64,000 nucleotides of DNA from Aricia agestis (GCF_905147365.1 NC_056412.1:10284001-10348000); one strand, 5' to 3'. Positions 24,049-36,589 are shown, counted from the first letter of the stretch. Translations and numbers: made by a program. Notes: generated by a model not told the origin, from the sequence alone.

Positions 24049-24569
24049 TATGTAACCACAAATACTCATGGTATTTTGCTTTGCCAATATAGAAAAATAA
24101 AAAAATAATAGTAAAATACATAGCCTGTAAGATTGTGTGTGGGGAAAACCTTAACAAAATTTTAAGTTTTCACTTTAATAACAATATGCGCATAGTGAAT
24201 ACTTTTGCAAATTTCGATATTTGAATATTTAATTATCGACTTGATTATACGCTGAATGGGTAATGAACCTTATTAAGGCTTAATTATAAACGACTATGCA
24301 TTCCTAATACAACTCTCCTCAAATTACTGCCGATACAACAGCGCGGTAATAAGCCAATTAGCATTCCCTCTTGTAATTAGAGTGCTTCATTACAGCATTT
24401 GTAGTAATTACGAGTGGCGTAGCGTTTCAAGGAGTCATTATTCCTATGCAGGAGTACGAAGCAGGAAACGGGCGTTAAAACCGCAAAATTTTAATTGGTC
24501 GAACGCCCTGTTTTTCCATACACTCTATAATTTACTTTCGTTACTAATCCATGCTTAATCTATACATAT

Positions 24570-25045
24570 TATAAAACAAAGACGCTTTTTTCCCTCATGT
24601 CCCTTTGTTCCCTTTAATCTTTAAAACTACGCAACGGATGTTGATGATTATTTCAGTGTTAGATAGCCCATTTATCGAGGAAGGCTATAAGTTATATTTT
24701 ATCACGTTAAGACTAATAGGAGCGAAGAAATAGAGGAAAATGTGGAAAAAACGGGGAAAATTATTTGAAAGGGCTAACTTGAACGCGCTAATCTCAAGAA
24801 CTACTGGTCCGTTTAGAAAAATTATTTAATTGTTAGATAGCCCATTTATTGAAGAAGGCTATAGGCTATATTTTATCACGCTAAGACTAATAGGAGAATG
24901 TGGAAAAAACGGGGGAAATTATTTGAAAGGGCTTATCTCGCGAACTACTGGAGCAATTGTTATGTTATTTGGCACAGATAAGAAGTAGACCACGTTAAGG
25001 ATCATACGCTATCGATTCTAATCATTTTTTCAGTGGCTATATTTT
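24570..25045 (+). repeat. Two tandem copies of a ~170-bp dispersed repeat
   Basis: Two units (about 24655-24825 and 24829-24990) share TGTTAGATAGCCCATTTAT, TATATTTTATCACG, TAAGACTAATAGGAG, AATGTGGAAAAAACGGGG and AATTATTTGAAAGGGCT. The following sequence (TATTTTATACCCGTGCGACGC) looks like the end of a non-LTR tail. The units differ by scattered substitutions and a short deletion. No coding capacity. Confidence 0.6.
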
Positions 25046-25049
25046 ATAC

Positions 25050-26100
25050 CCGTGCGACGCATATATATTTGATAATGTTATAAATATATGTGAAAGTGTT
25101 TATGTCTTTCTTTCAGTTCGTCATCTCTATACGCAAGATAACCGGATTTTATTATGTTTGAAGATACTTTGAGGTCTGGAAATATCAGTTTTGTCACGAA
25201 AAATACTAAACAGTTCCCGCGTAATCATTAAAATGTATATACGCAACTTAGTTTAAGTTGCGTTATAGTTTAATCAATAAAAAAAACTATTTAACATTTA
25301 CAATATTATAATAATTTCAATATGTTGATCACATTAAAAATTTAAATGGAGCAATTTACCCAATTATTGTCACTTTAGTCGTAATTATTTTTGTCATTTT
25401 GCCTTAATCTGCATGGAATTTTTCAATTTTAATTAAACTTTGAAATGTCAACCGCTGGTAAAGTGGTTTTAAATACATACAGAAAAAATTTAGATTCCTT
25501 ATTCGTTAACAAATATTTTCTTTTAAAACGTTTTAAAAATTTGTATATATTTTTTTCGTACTATTTCCGTTTCATATGAATGTTTGAACGTACGCAACGC
25601 AAATAATGTAAAGTGATCTCTTAAACTTTGTAGTTAAGTAAAACATTGGAATTCCTAAAAAATTTAAATTAAAATAACCACTTTAACCATTAACCACATC
25701 GCCTGGTTGGTTTTGGTTGTAATACCAGGTTGCAATAAACTAAATTAATAATTATGTTATAATTACACTTTCTTGAAATTACAATAACTCAATTTTCAGA
25801 GGCTGTGTATAATATCAATAACTGGCAATATTATACTCATTAATCATTATCAATAGACTCATTTTGTATGTGTGTTTTAATATCTACTACTACTACGGTA
25901 CCTCATATCCCGCGAAATGTGGAGAAACAGCCTATTTAAAATAATATAATATATAGGCTACTTTTAGTAGTCAACGAGGAAAAACATTGTCTTTCCTCGT
26001 TTTTCCACATTTCCACATACCAGTCGTAGTATGAGGTAAACCTATCTAGTTACTACTTACTAGTAAGTAGTAGATTTTACCATTGAAGTTTTGCGAGTAA
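25050..26100. other. AT-rich non-coding DNA
   Basis: No gene. A weak inverted arrangement (ACCTCATA...AATGTGGA against TCCACATTT...TATGAGGT) at 25895-26040 may be a decayed MITE. I could not define its ends. Confidence 0.35.
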
Positions 26101-26107
26101 GAGCCAG

Positions 26108-26326
26108 TCCACACGCTGCGTTGCGTCGACGCAGCGCTGCCGTTGCGTTGTTTTACATACAAATAACCAAGGTGTTCACACGGCACGCTGCGTCGTCGCA
26201 ACGCACACATGACATACATCTCAGCCCCCGAGACGAAGCGGACTGCTATGCTGCGATGACGCAGCGCCCGTGTGGCCGGCTATGCGACAAACGGCAGCGC
26301 TGCGTCGACGCAACGCGCCGTGTGGA
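26108..26326. mobile_element. 219-bp MITE with GC-rich palindromic termini
   Basis: Terminal inverted repeats of about 37 bp begin TCCACACGCTGCGTTGCGTC at the left and, read from the right, TCCACACGGCGCGTTGCGTC. Both contain the palindrome CAGCGCTG next to GCGTCGACGC. The interior also contains related GCTGCGTCGTCGCAACGC-type sequence, so the element can fold extensively. The + strand frame across it is accidental. Confidence 0.75.
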
Positions 26327-26329
26327 GGA

Positions 26330-27965
26330 TGTGGTATTATCATATTTATTATTATGTATTCAATATGTACATAACATATTAAAATTTAAAATACATGTCT
26401 CAGACGAAGCTGCGGATAAAAATACATCCATTTTGCTAATAGCTATTATGCTCCTTAATTATTATGAGTTGTGCCTTGCGATGATGAGTTTCATGTAATT
26501 ATTGAATATGTTCCACTCAATTTGTATTCTGTGATGACCGGCTCTGTTTAATAAAGACCTTATCCGTTTTTACGGTCGATATGTTTAAATAAGTGACACA
26601 TAGCTTTTGAGAATTGTAAGCCGCAGAGCTTCTATTAATTTTAATTTATTTTTTTCGTACATCCTTTTCAATTAACATACTCGATAGATTAGCGGCTTGT
26701 GTAACGTCAAAGGATTTATATTTCATGGACTACGAATGAAGTGAGTTCAATTTGTTTTTTATCTCGAAAGAATCTGACACGCCGATTACTCCGAGCATAA
26801 AAATATGTAAAGTACCCCGCGAGGCCGGAAGAGCGGCGGCGGAGGGAAACGGGCGCCTAACCTATGTTCCTTATTATAAGTTGACAATATTTAATAAATA
26901 GATAGGCGGGCGAACCAATTCGAAATAGATTGAAGCGGGGTACGCCGCCGTCGCGAGGCAATAAAGGTAATGTACCTAGGCAAGATATTCGCCAATATCT
27001 TTCTATTGGCCCTCCCGAATATCTCGAGATTGTGTTCTCCCTACATAAAAATTGTTCCGAAATAGAGATACTACCCGGATAAATATTCAATTTCAGTGCG
27101 GACGAAAAAGATTTGATACCTTTGCTACGTCTAGCTTTATTGGATGATAGCCCTCGGAATGGCGTAGATAATCATATTCATAGTTTTTCGACTTGACGAC
27201 TTTTTTCTATTACGTTTCTGCTTTGAATCTGTTAACATGAGAATGTTATAAGCACGGCATCTCATTGTGACTCGTTGAAGCTTACGATTATGTTTGCCGT
27301 ATGAATCAAGTTAGCTGATTCATCAGTCATCACGCACAACTTTCAGAAAATGAATAACGTAGGTAATGGGAAATAAATAGAACAAAGATATCTTTATAGA
27401 CTTATGTGGCCATAACGTAGCGAATAATATCAATCCATATATAAATCGTGTAGTTAAGACCGGAATAAAACGTTTAATTCGTTATAAATTTAATAGGCGA
27501 TATAGATTTCAATTTAGTTAGCGCCGTTGCTAGCCGTTACTTTAACCATATATGAAATTTCACGTCCAGCTTCTATTCTATAGCCCATTACGTAATCAAT
27601 GGCCATTTCGAATCGGATAAGTCGATTTGATGATATTTTTATTAATATCGCTCTTTGGCGTGTTGAATTCGTTTCAAATCTTCGGTCATTTGCGGCACTT
27701 ATGCCGGGGATCTCCCTCGACATGTAGATGAAAAGGGCAACTGAAACTAATACAATCGGGAAACCTATATTGACTACTCCCGCCAGGGTTGGCGATATCA
27801 GTTTTTAAAACTGATATAACTTTTTAAATTGAACGACAAAGTAGATGTGATTTCGTAATACCGTTATCGAATGAAAGTAAAAAGTGTGATTTAGAATTGG
27901 TATTTGTATGCTCTTTCCGAAAGATTCGAGTATATGATGCGCGCCACTGGTTACGCATTTATCAG
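26330..27965. other. Non-coding DNA
   Basis: No coding region accepted. Minus-strand frames at 26857-27090 and 27514-27723 have no domain. Sequence composition is AT-rich with a GC-rich patch at 26815-26960. Confidence 0.4.
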
Positions 27966-27968
27966 TAC

Positions 27969-28212
27969 ACGAGCTTTTGCCTGCGGCTTTGCTCGCGTTA
28001 AGAAGTATTATTATTTATTATATACAAACTTTCATCCCCTATTTAAACCCCTTGGGGTTGGAATTTACCAAAATCCTTTCTTAGCGGATGCTTACGTCAT
28101 AACATCTACCTGCATGCCAAATTTTAGCCCGATCCGTCCAGTGATTTGGGTTGTGCGTTGATAGATCACCATGTCAGTCAGTCACCTTTGAGTTTTATAT
28201 AATTATATAGTT
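27969..28212 (+). repeat. Dispersed repeat (ACGAGCTTTTGCC family), copy 1
   Basis: It starts ACGAGCTTTTGCCTGCGGCT, contains AATCCTTTCTTAGCGGATGC and CATCTACCTGCATGCCAAAT, and ends CACCTTTGAGTTTTATATA. Copy 2 at 36973-37200 is closely similar. The layout (motif-rich 230 bp, AT tail) suggests a non-LTR 3' end or SINE. Confidence 0.7.
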
Positions 28213-28677
28213 AGATTACAATTTCCGAGTAACATAAACAGTTATCTGATTTTTTAAAATTTGTTAAAATTTGTGTAAACTTTAATATTAAGTAAGTACG
28301 AAAACAGAAGGAGATTTTAAAGTTACAAAGAAACACAGTCATATTAAGAACGGTAAAGAAAAATAACTTCAACTTCCAAAACACGTACCGATTATTTTAA
28401 AGTATTGCCAACCCTACTGGCGGTGATGTGGGAGTCCCAGTCTTGAATGAGATAGCTCTTACATCGGCAAATGGATCACGTAGTGGATGAGACGTCACCG
28501 TGTTTCGCTATCGTTTCGGACGACTCTCTGCCTCCTCCTCCTCTTATGTATTATAATATGCTCATATGCATCTCATACGATTGTTTACGATTCATTCAAG
28601 AAATCTATGTTGTATGGAATTGGACATAATAAATGTATTAGCACATATAAATCTTTAACCTAACAGAGAGAGAGCAA

Positions 28678-30144
28678 GTGCTCCCGCCAAAACTCAGACT
28701 GGCCCAGAGCCCCGAAGATCATATAATAAATGCCTTCCTCGAGTTCCAGGCAATAATAAGAGCAAACAAGACCATAAAGCTCTTGACCTGCAATAAGATC
28801 ATGCAGGCCTATCAGCGGAAAAATCAAAAGCTGTTAGAAGTGAGACTCGAGGATGCAAAAGCTGCCATATACGACAATGTCACCTCCACAATAATTGCCG
28901 GGGCGATGACAGGGCAGTATATGGCGGCATTAAGTGCCGACTGCGGATTCGTGGTTCTGGACGAGGATGAGACAAAACGCACGGGAACACTCAAATTTAT
29001 TACAAAATCTGAGGATCCAATAGTGGTAATAGCGGAATGTACCAGAATAATGCTGGAAGACAGGATACTAGAAATGGCAGATATCCTATCTGGGGACCCC
29101 GAATCTAGCATGGACTGGGACATATTCGCGAAACCTATCAACTACTCGTGGGTCAATGGAGTTCCTGGATGTGGGAAGACAACTTGGATCATTAATAACT
29201 TCAATGAGGAAACAGACGTTATAATAACAACTACAATCGAAGCAGCCGAGGATCTAAAGCAAAGGCTATCGCTACGAACTGGCAACAAAGTTAAAGATAA
29301 AGGCCATCTCTTTGCTGGTAAATGGGACAAAAGGAACCTACAAAAGGTTGATAGTTGACGAGGCCCTCATGAACCATTTCGGCTCAATCGTCATGGCGAA
29401 TCAGTTAACAGGCGCCAACGATGTCATCCTCATTGGAGATATTAACCAACTTCCGTTTATAGAGCGTGAAAACCTTTTTAAACTTAATTACACTCGTCCA
29501 AACCTGGTAACCAGCATCACCCAGGAGTTGTCTTGCACACACAGGAGCCCTATGGATGTGGCATACGCCTTAAACATGGTCTATAATAACATCTATTCAT
29601 CGAAGGAAATTGTGCGGTCCCTAAAGCTAATGAAGTATACAGGAGCGAGAATACCTAAAACCGATCTAAATACCATCTTGTCCACACACAAGAGGTACGG
29701 TATCTTGTCCACACACAAGAGGAGAAAGCAGCCCTCACTAATACAGGCTATGGATCGGGAACGGACTCTCGCGTCCTCACAATCCATGAAGCTCAGGGAT
29801 TAACGAGTCCTTCGGTGATCATCATACAGACCAAGTCCCGAAAGCTGGCAATCCATGACAGCGTTCCTCATGCAGTTGTAGCTATATCCCGGCACACTAA
29901 CACCTGTGTCTATTACACTGACACTGATGGAGACGCTGTGGCAAGCTTCATAAAAAGAGCCACGGAGGTGTCAACCGAACACATAAAAGATTATAATATA
30001 AAAATGGCTATAAAAGACAGGAACGATAAAGTCCTAAGCCACATGGCGGGTAGATTCGACACAGAACGATATCTTTTTAACAACCTAGAAACTCCACCCA
30101 GCTTGAGTGACCCCTCTCCACCAAGCCAATGTCACAACATCTAA
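28678..30144 (+). pseudogene. Endogenous alphavirus-like superfamily-1 RNA helicase, frameshifted
   Basis: Helicase motifs of the alphavirus-like RNA-virus superfamily 1 occur in order. Motif I is GVPGCGKTT (29158-29184), motif II VDEA (about 29354-29365), motif III LIGDINQLP (29429-29455), and a CTHRSP block lies near 29535. Motif V is HEAQG (about 29785-29799) and motif VI AISRHTN (29881-29901). The motifs fall in three reading frames: 28678-29358, 29312-29803 and about 29780-30144. At least two frameshifts therefore separate them, one at about 29290-29312 and one near the duplication at 29675-29722. About 160 residues precede motif I and show no domain I recognise. The copy cannot encode an intact helicase. 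Such helicases from virga/negev-like viruses are known to have entered insect genomes. The nearest virus group cannot be fixed without a search. Confidence 0.85.
29675..29722 (+). repeat. Short tandem duplication inside the helicase copy
   Basis: The 21-bp block beginning ATCTTGTCCACACACAAGAG occurs at 29675-29695 and again at 29702-29722, a period of 27 bp. The duplication is a multiple of three, but the frame needed for motif V is lost in the same place, so a further indel must be present. Confidence 0.85.
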
Positions 30145-30509
30145 AGGCAAAGGGTGGAGCAGCATAAAATCTAAGGAAATCGGAAAATGTCGGATCTACT
30201 GGCCGCCACACCGACTGGGACCTCACCGTTCAAAACATTAATATTATTATTATGCAATTTATAAAACAATAAATGTATATATTTATTTATTATATGTATA
30301 ACATATTATACTCTATTCTATTAAATATACAGTGTCCATGGCGTGATGGACCACAATTAATTAAAATTCATAATATTATTTCAATTATCCTTGGTGCGAA
30401 AAATCTAAATAATAAAATAACAAAAAAAGGATATGGACGAACAGTCTATAGACGGCCCCAATTTTATAATAAAAAAAAAAAAAAAAAAAAAAAAAAACCT
30501 AACCGAGTT

Positions 30510-33500
30510 ATTCTATTGCCTTAAATAAGCTATGAATCTGCGACCCCAGAAATCGGAGTTCATATTATAATCAAATATTATTAGTATCATATTATAATAA
30601 AAATACATAATTAAATTCCGATACAATTATTCGAATGATCGTTCAATTATATAAATTCGTTTACAGTGGGTAATTGTTGAAATTCCCGAGTTGATAGCTG
30701 GGCGGGCGGCGGGGGCGGGCGGCGATGGACGCTGAAAACAATTTAACGCCAAATCTTAGCTTGTGTTTTCCTATTTCCTTTTATTTATCTTTACGTCTTT
30801 TCTTTCCTCGAGAATCAATTTCACGGATGAGTGTTGCGATGATTTCAGTTGAAAGCGCGGGATAGGAGGCGTGTGGGCGCATGTGTGCATAATAATATTA
30901 TTATTGTTTGTTGCTTTATTTGTGGATGCACTTCTAATACTGAGATATCTACTCTAGTAAAACGAATGGCTTACGAGTTACGACCTTTTTATAGAACAGT
31001 TTATTATTTCTCCGTCTTCAGATTCCAGTATATTTTCAAATGTTCAAACATGAGGTATTACATTAATCTTTATTAGTTCAACATTTTTAAATCTACTTAT
31101 AAAAATAACCCGCAGTGTATCAGATTACTTTGTACTTATTTGGACTTTCAATTTACTTTTTCTGCAATCAAAAGCTTTGAGGCTGCGACAGTGAAAATGA
31201 AAAATTGTTTCATTTTAATACTGACGCTTAAACATAATATACGCAAAAAGAGCACTTTAGTTACTGTTCGGTTTGACTAAACAGTAACCGTGATTATTTT
31301 GGCCCGTTCCCAGATGGCATATTTCGCTGACAAACAATTTAAAAGGAAATGAATACTGTCTATAGGAGATTACTTTATACAGAAGAAGCACCACGTACGA
31401 TATCATACCTAGCAGTCAGCACCCGTGTCAACATTTCATTAGTCTTAAAACAATATAGTTAGGAAATTATTTTGTGTAAACTTAATAACTCACATACCGC
31501 CGTACTCAGAGACATTAAAATAATATAATTAACCTTCAAATAAATGAAGAGTTAGACAGATAATGTATGGGGCTTATGTCAAAATTTTGAACTACTTAAT
31601 TACATTTATGCAATTAATGTTCCACTCTGCGTGCGGCAGTAAGATTCATAATTTTAAATTCAAACGTTTTACCTAGTTTTAAATACTTTGCACGCTGTTA
31701 TCTTCTTTAAGTATTATTAATCAAATCTCACCTACCAGTAACGTTAAATTTATTTTCTAATAATCGTTATTAGAATGCTAGAAACAAAGCCGGTGCGGTA
31801 TCGGCACATTCGACCCGCTCGGTGCGGGCGGGTCCGTCGGAATTGACAATTTTACGGGCGGTTTGTTTCCGGACACCGAACTTCCTCGCCTGACCCTCCC
31901 CCCTTCCCCTCCCCTGAACCCCCACACCGCAAGCATCACTCTTTTCCATCAGATTAACCGACGTCCCATTATTTTCCATATCCACCGTACATACACGGCC
32001 GCGACGTATAAATTATACCGTTATAGCTGCGTTCGCGCGAGATCTGTTCCGAAGCAAATCCACTCCTCACCGAGGTGGAACATAAAATTTACATTGTATG
32101 TAAGTGTCTTAAGCGAAAGCTTCCCACTTAAAAGCTCTACAAATGCACTGAAAGCTCTTTCGCGCACTAATCCCAAACCTTTTAGCTGCAATCAAAAGCC
32201 CCGAGCACTCGGCGCGGCGCGGGCCGACGATGTGATGCTTGTGGAAGCGCCTAGGAATTTAATTTACATTTTTAATTAAGTTAAATTTTGTTCGGAAAGC
32301 TTTCACGGAATAGGAGTTTTCTTGATTAGAGTTCAGCTTTGGCTAAAGTTTGAGATTGATTAGTGAAGCTTTAATTGCTCTCTGTCAGTGAATAATGAAT
32401 ACGATCAGTGTCTCCCCCGCGTCCCCGCTCGCGCCCCCACCAATTGTACACAGATTGCTTTTTGTTTATTGTTCATTAAAATTTAGTTTATTAACCGTTC
32501 TTCAGTGAATTTCCTTTTGTTATCGATTGCTTACACTACAAACAGTCGTGAACTTAATACCTACCTACACATAATTATGTAATTTTTGTACGTTGTTAAC
32601 AATTTTAATGAGGTACTTAAGTGATCGGAAATATCGTACAATGAAGTCACAGATGGTGTTTATCTGCGCGTTATCTGTGCGGCGTGTCCACCGCCTCCTT
32701 ACGTAGTGTCAGTCGACAGCTGCTAAGTAATTGATGGCGAACAAACTCCCCGACAATTATATATAACCGATCGTTATGATACTAACTTTATGTAGAGTAC
32801 CCTTTTATTATTACTCCGTGACTAACTGGTGTATTAACTTCGAGTAGTAAATGTCCCTTTATAGATAGTAGGTACACAGTGTAAGTGATACAAACAGTAG
32901 AACATTTTATATGAGACCACTGAATCGGACGCGCTAATTAGCGTGATTTTAGATAGTATTATGTGAATGTAGCAGAACAAATAACAATGTATTTGGACGT
33001 TGTAGTTGTCTTTATTTTCAAGCACAGGAACAGGCAGTTATATGCTACTGTATGATATTTTATCTATAAATTATAATAGATACCTAGCTAATGATGCTGT
33101 CATTAGCTGTTTATAGTCGTATACGGTGCAATATCCTATATCCTTATACAGCTAACAGCACCTTTCGTGATGTTTTGGTCTTTGTGTCTAAAGACTTGTT
33201 TAATTGCACCGTTAGCTATTAGTTCTATTCCCATTGCGTGAAATTAATAAACTCTATTCAAACTAAGCTAAAGGGAGCACGGAATAATAGAGGCATTTTT
33301 ACGCGGCGTGCATTCTTAGCAGAATTAGCGGGACAAAGACGTAAGGGCCTGCCCAACCGGCGGAAGGGCACGAGAGTCGTTGATATAAAGGCAAATAAAT
33401 TTAGGTGAAGCACTCTCATAGAACGAGTCGGAGTCTGACGTACGATTTGACGTGGAATATTTTATTCGCGCCGGGCCCGGCTCCCGGCCATCCATTCCAC

Positions 33501-34728
33501 TTACCCTGTTGAATTTTTGACACGTCGACGGCGCTTTTTGTCTGTCCGGAGCCTTTAAATTCGCATTATGTGGAGCGGACGATCTCCTCTTTGTCGGGAT
33601 CACTGTGAACCGGTGACTGATCGTCACGGTCCGCCGTTAAGACGACGTGAAATACCGCTTTTATACCCTGAAAGTTGATTAATAAGGATTCTGATAATCC
33701 TTTTACAAATGTAACCGTATGAAAGGATGATATGCTTACAATGAGAGAGATTATTTTAGCTTTTGAATGCGTTCACACGTTCGTTTCTTTGCGACACTAT
33801 TCTACGGAGTTCTTTTGTTGATATACAACAGGAATTCTTAATATATAAAAAATATTTACTCAATAATGCGAGTGCCATTATCCTATCCAATAAAAGTAGC
33901 CCATAAATCATGCCACAGCGAGCGGCTGAACGCGCGTGTTTGGCCATTTCGGTAGACGCGTATCGGAGACACATCCATTTCGAACAAAGACGCATCTAAA
34001 TAAACATCGAATGTATAATTTATTGCGTCTTTATACGGCGGGCGCGATGTAATTAAGCGTATGCGGCGCGAATACCTCATACGTGGAGTCCAATAATTCG
34101 CCCGCAGCTGCCTCCCACCTAATCTGCGGGAATCCGGCGCAGCGATCCATATTAGATTCGCCCGTTCTCCCATATTCCGAGATGTTCATATTTTATTGGG
34201 GCCAATAAAACGGATTCATGAATATGAGAAATGCATAATATCATATTTATGGATCGAGGATACTTCGATATTATGTCGCCGGTAATTCGATCTTTGTAAC
34301 AGGTGCGCGGCGGGACGGCCCCAAATTAATAGGATATTGGTGCGCGATAATAAATTCATACAATGGTGACGGTGCCGCGTGTTACGTGTAGCGACTAGAG
34401 TAATTACATGATTATTGTTTGTGCTGTCTAATAAACCAACTATATCTAATACACCAGCAAACTCACGTACCTAAGTATACCACGATTTGCGTGGCTATTT
34501 TATAATGATCTGTTTTTTATTATCATCAAATTACTATACGCAAAAATAGCTGTGAATAGAATGGTAACGAATAAAAGCATAACGTGTAATTGATAACAGC
34601 CAACAAATAACAAAGGAAGCCATACACAATACACCCTTATCTTATCGTCAATAAGCGATTTCTTCCGGGCGAATAGAACGGGGAACAAATCCCATGTAGG
34701 GCGCACTTCAAAAGTCGATGTTAATATA
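30510..34728. other. Non-coding DNA upstream of the first coding Bx exon
   Basis: No coding region accepted. GC-rich patches at 30695-30730, 31790-31930 and 33340-33620 produce chance frames (for example 31863-32279 and 33325-33627) with no domain. Likely regulatory or intronic, but nothing specific can be read. Confidence 0.4.
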
Positions 34729-34730
34729 AA

Positions 34731-36002
34731 ATACTAGCTGTCCCGGCAAACGTTTCTTTGCCATATTTCGCCCGTATTATTTTATTGAAGTGACTAAATA
34801 AGCAGAAATGAGTAAGTCACCAATCACCATGGCAACGTCCATCGCTATCTCGTCGCACAAACAATGGTCGCCGTCAGTCTCGACTCTCGAGTTGTAATAA
34901 TTTACTATTATTTATTCAACAATTGCACTTATCAATATAAAAAGTACCCAGTAGCTGATTCTCAGACCCACTGAATAAGCGTATAAATTTTTTTTTTAGT
35001 CATTGCTGAGATTTTCGTCAGAATTTCGATAACAATGATAACGAAAAACGAAACGGCGTAAAGCACATTTATATCGAATTTTAAGCAAAGTGTAAACTAT
35101 AAATCAAATATGTGATATGAATTTTGGCAGACACTTAGCACCTCCGTCGGTATTTTTACGCTACTCGCCTCTATTTGAAATTTAACTTTGCGACTTTAAA
35201 TAAAGAACAAGAAAATTGATAGGAGTTTCTTACGATCCCGTAAAGGAAATTGACTCTTATCTTTCGGGGAGGAGGGCGTATATTCGGAATGGAAGTCGCG
35301 GAGAGTATTTTGTCGAAGTAATAAGGTCTCGTACGGAGTGGACATGGGAAAGGATATCGTTTATTCTAATGAGGTTTCACTAGACGCTTGTTACTTATCT
35401 TTTATGTCTACCGATACTTTTACAGAATTCAATTGTAGATAATCCTTGTTATTTCAATACGAAGCTTTTGGATACTTTCAAGATTTAATTGCCTTGTATT
35501 ATGTGTATTACTGCAAATTGGTTGAGTCCAATTGTCTATTCACTTACTAGAAATATCTCATATAAATATTGCATTCTTTAATGCAGTTTTATTGAACTAA
35601 AGTAATAAGAAGTAAGTTTTAAAATTAAGTCACATGATTATCTATTACATCTATTACATATACTTAAATAAAATTGGAGTGTCTGTTTGTAATATTAAAA
35701 TAACCGTTTTTTACTACATGCATATGAATATAGGGTACTTACACCAAAATAACAATTTTTAGAATTTTTGTCTGTCTGTATGCCTGTCTGTTTGTTCCGG
35801 CGCGCGGCTAATCTCCGAAATAGCTGAACCGATTTTGACGGGACTTTTATTGGCAGATAGCAGATGTAATAAGGAGTAACTTAGGCTACTTTTTAACCGA
35901 CTTCCAAAAAGGAGGAGGATATTTTTTTTTACTTTTTTATTTTTTACCTATGTATTTTACATTTGGTTGACGCGGACGAAGTCGCGGGCTAACAGCTAGT
36001 TT
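34731..36002. repeat. Dispersed non-LTR-tail fragments at both ends of an AT-rich interval
   Basis: The interval starts CTAGCTGTCCCGGCAAACG (34733) and ends GACGAAGTCGCGGGCTAACA then GCTAGT (about 35975-36000); both are common lepidopteran repeat ends. At 35690-35930 are TGTCTGTCTGTATGCCTGTC, CTGAACCGATTTTGACGGGA and ACCGACTTCCAAAAAGGAGG. Whether this is one element or two nested ones cannot be told from one copy. Confidence 0.45.
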
Positions 36003-36505
36003 ATTATAAAATTATTCATTATGTCACAAACAAGCTGCATTACTGAATCTTTACTTTATATTATGTTATGAAATTTTGATATTGTAATCGAGTCTCATTC
36101 CTGGAAACCACATCAAAGTTATATTTACAATAAAATAACATCTTGATCTGCTGGAGTCATAATATTATACGAGAGAAATATTACGTTTTATTTGATGACT
36201 TTTGATAGGTTATTGCATTATGCATAGAACTAAAATGTTACTGAGAGTCGCGAGAGGTACCTAATTGTAATTTCTTAATATGGGGGTGTGATTAGTAATA
36301 AATAATTTAATTAACCACACTCAAGGAGATTATAATAAGACTTAGCTAGATCATGTGTTTTCCCTAAAACCCATAAATAATTTCGGCCGTACTCTTAATA
36401 CTTGCAACCTCTTTAATATAAGACAAGACTGTCAATACCTTAATAAATGTTTAAAATATAAGAGTATTATAGTACAAATATTTTAAATTGTGTGTATTGT
36501 TTCAG

Positions 36506-36589
36506 GTTACATGCCCGCCGTGTGATGCTTCAGTGACCTCAACATGATCCGAGACCCACCGGCGATGCACAAGCCTGACAACGGCACCA
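36506..36589 (+). CDS. Bx: Bx/LMO coding exon 1 (5' UTR part plus start codon)
   Basis: An acceptor (TTGTTTCAG ending at 36505) opens the exon and a strong donor (GTGAGT at 36590) closes it. The start ATG at 36544 (ATGATCCGAGAC) follows an in-frame TGA at 36523-36525. Translation therefore begins here for this isoform. The exon contributes MIRDPPAMHKPDNGT plus one base of the next codon, which completes in phase with the exon at 50860. Because it begins at an acceptor, at least one non-coding exon must lie upstream. Confidence 0.65.
36511..36525 (+). promoter_or_regulatory. Short upstream ORF in Bx 5' UTR
   Basis: ATGCCCGCCGTGTGA encodes a four-residue peptide ending 18 bp before the main ATG. 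It is in frame with the main start and supplies the stop that precedes it. Such a minimal uORF could lower translation of this isoform. This is inference. Confidence 0.5.

Larger units (their letters stand above)
28665..30495 (+). mobile_element. Retro-inserted copy of a viral-helicase transcript
   Basis: The segment is bounded by the direct repeat AACCTAAC (28657-28664 and 30496-30503) and ends in a run of about 27 A residues (30471-30497). An AATAAA lies about 55 bp before the tail. These are the marks of target-primed reverse transcription by a LINE. The open frame is already open at the 5' junction, so the copy is 5'-truncated. Inside are helicase sequences, a stop codon at about 30142 and about 330 bp of AT-rich 3' untranslated sequence. 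No polymerase domain is present. Confidence 0.8.

Noticed and set aside
26091..26498. 135-residue + strand frame with Arg/Ala-rich start
   Set aside because: It runs through the GC-rich inverted-repeat MITE at 26108-26326, which fully explains its composition.
31863..32279. 138-residue + strand frame
   Set aside because: Pro/Arg/Ser-rich frame over a GC-rich patch, with no domain and an equally long frame on the other strand.
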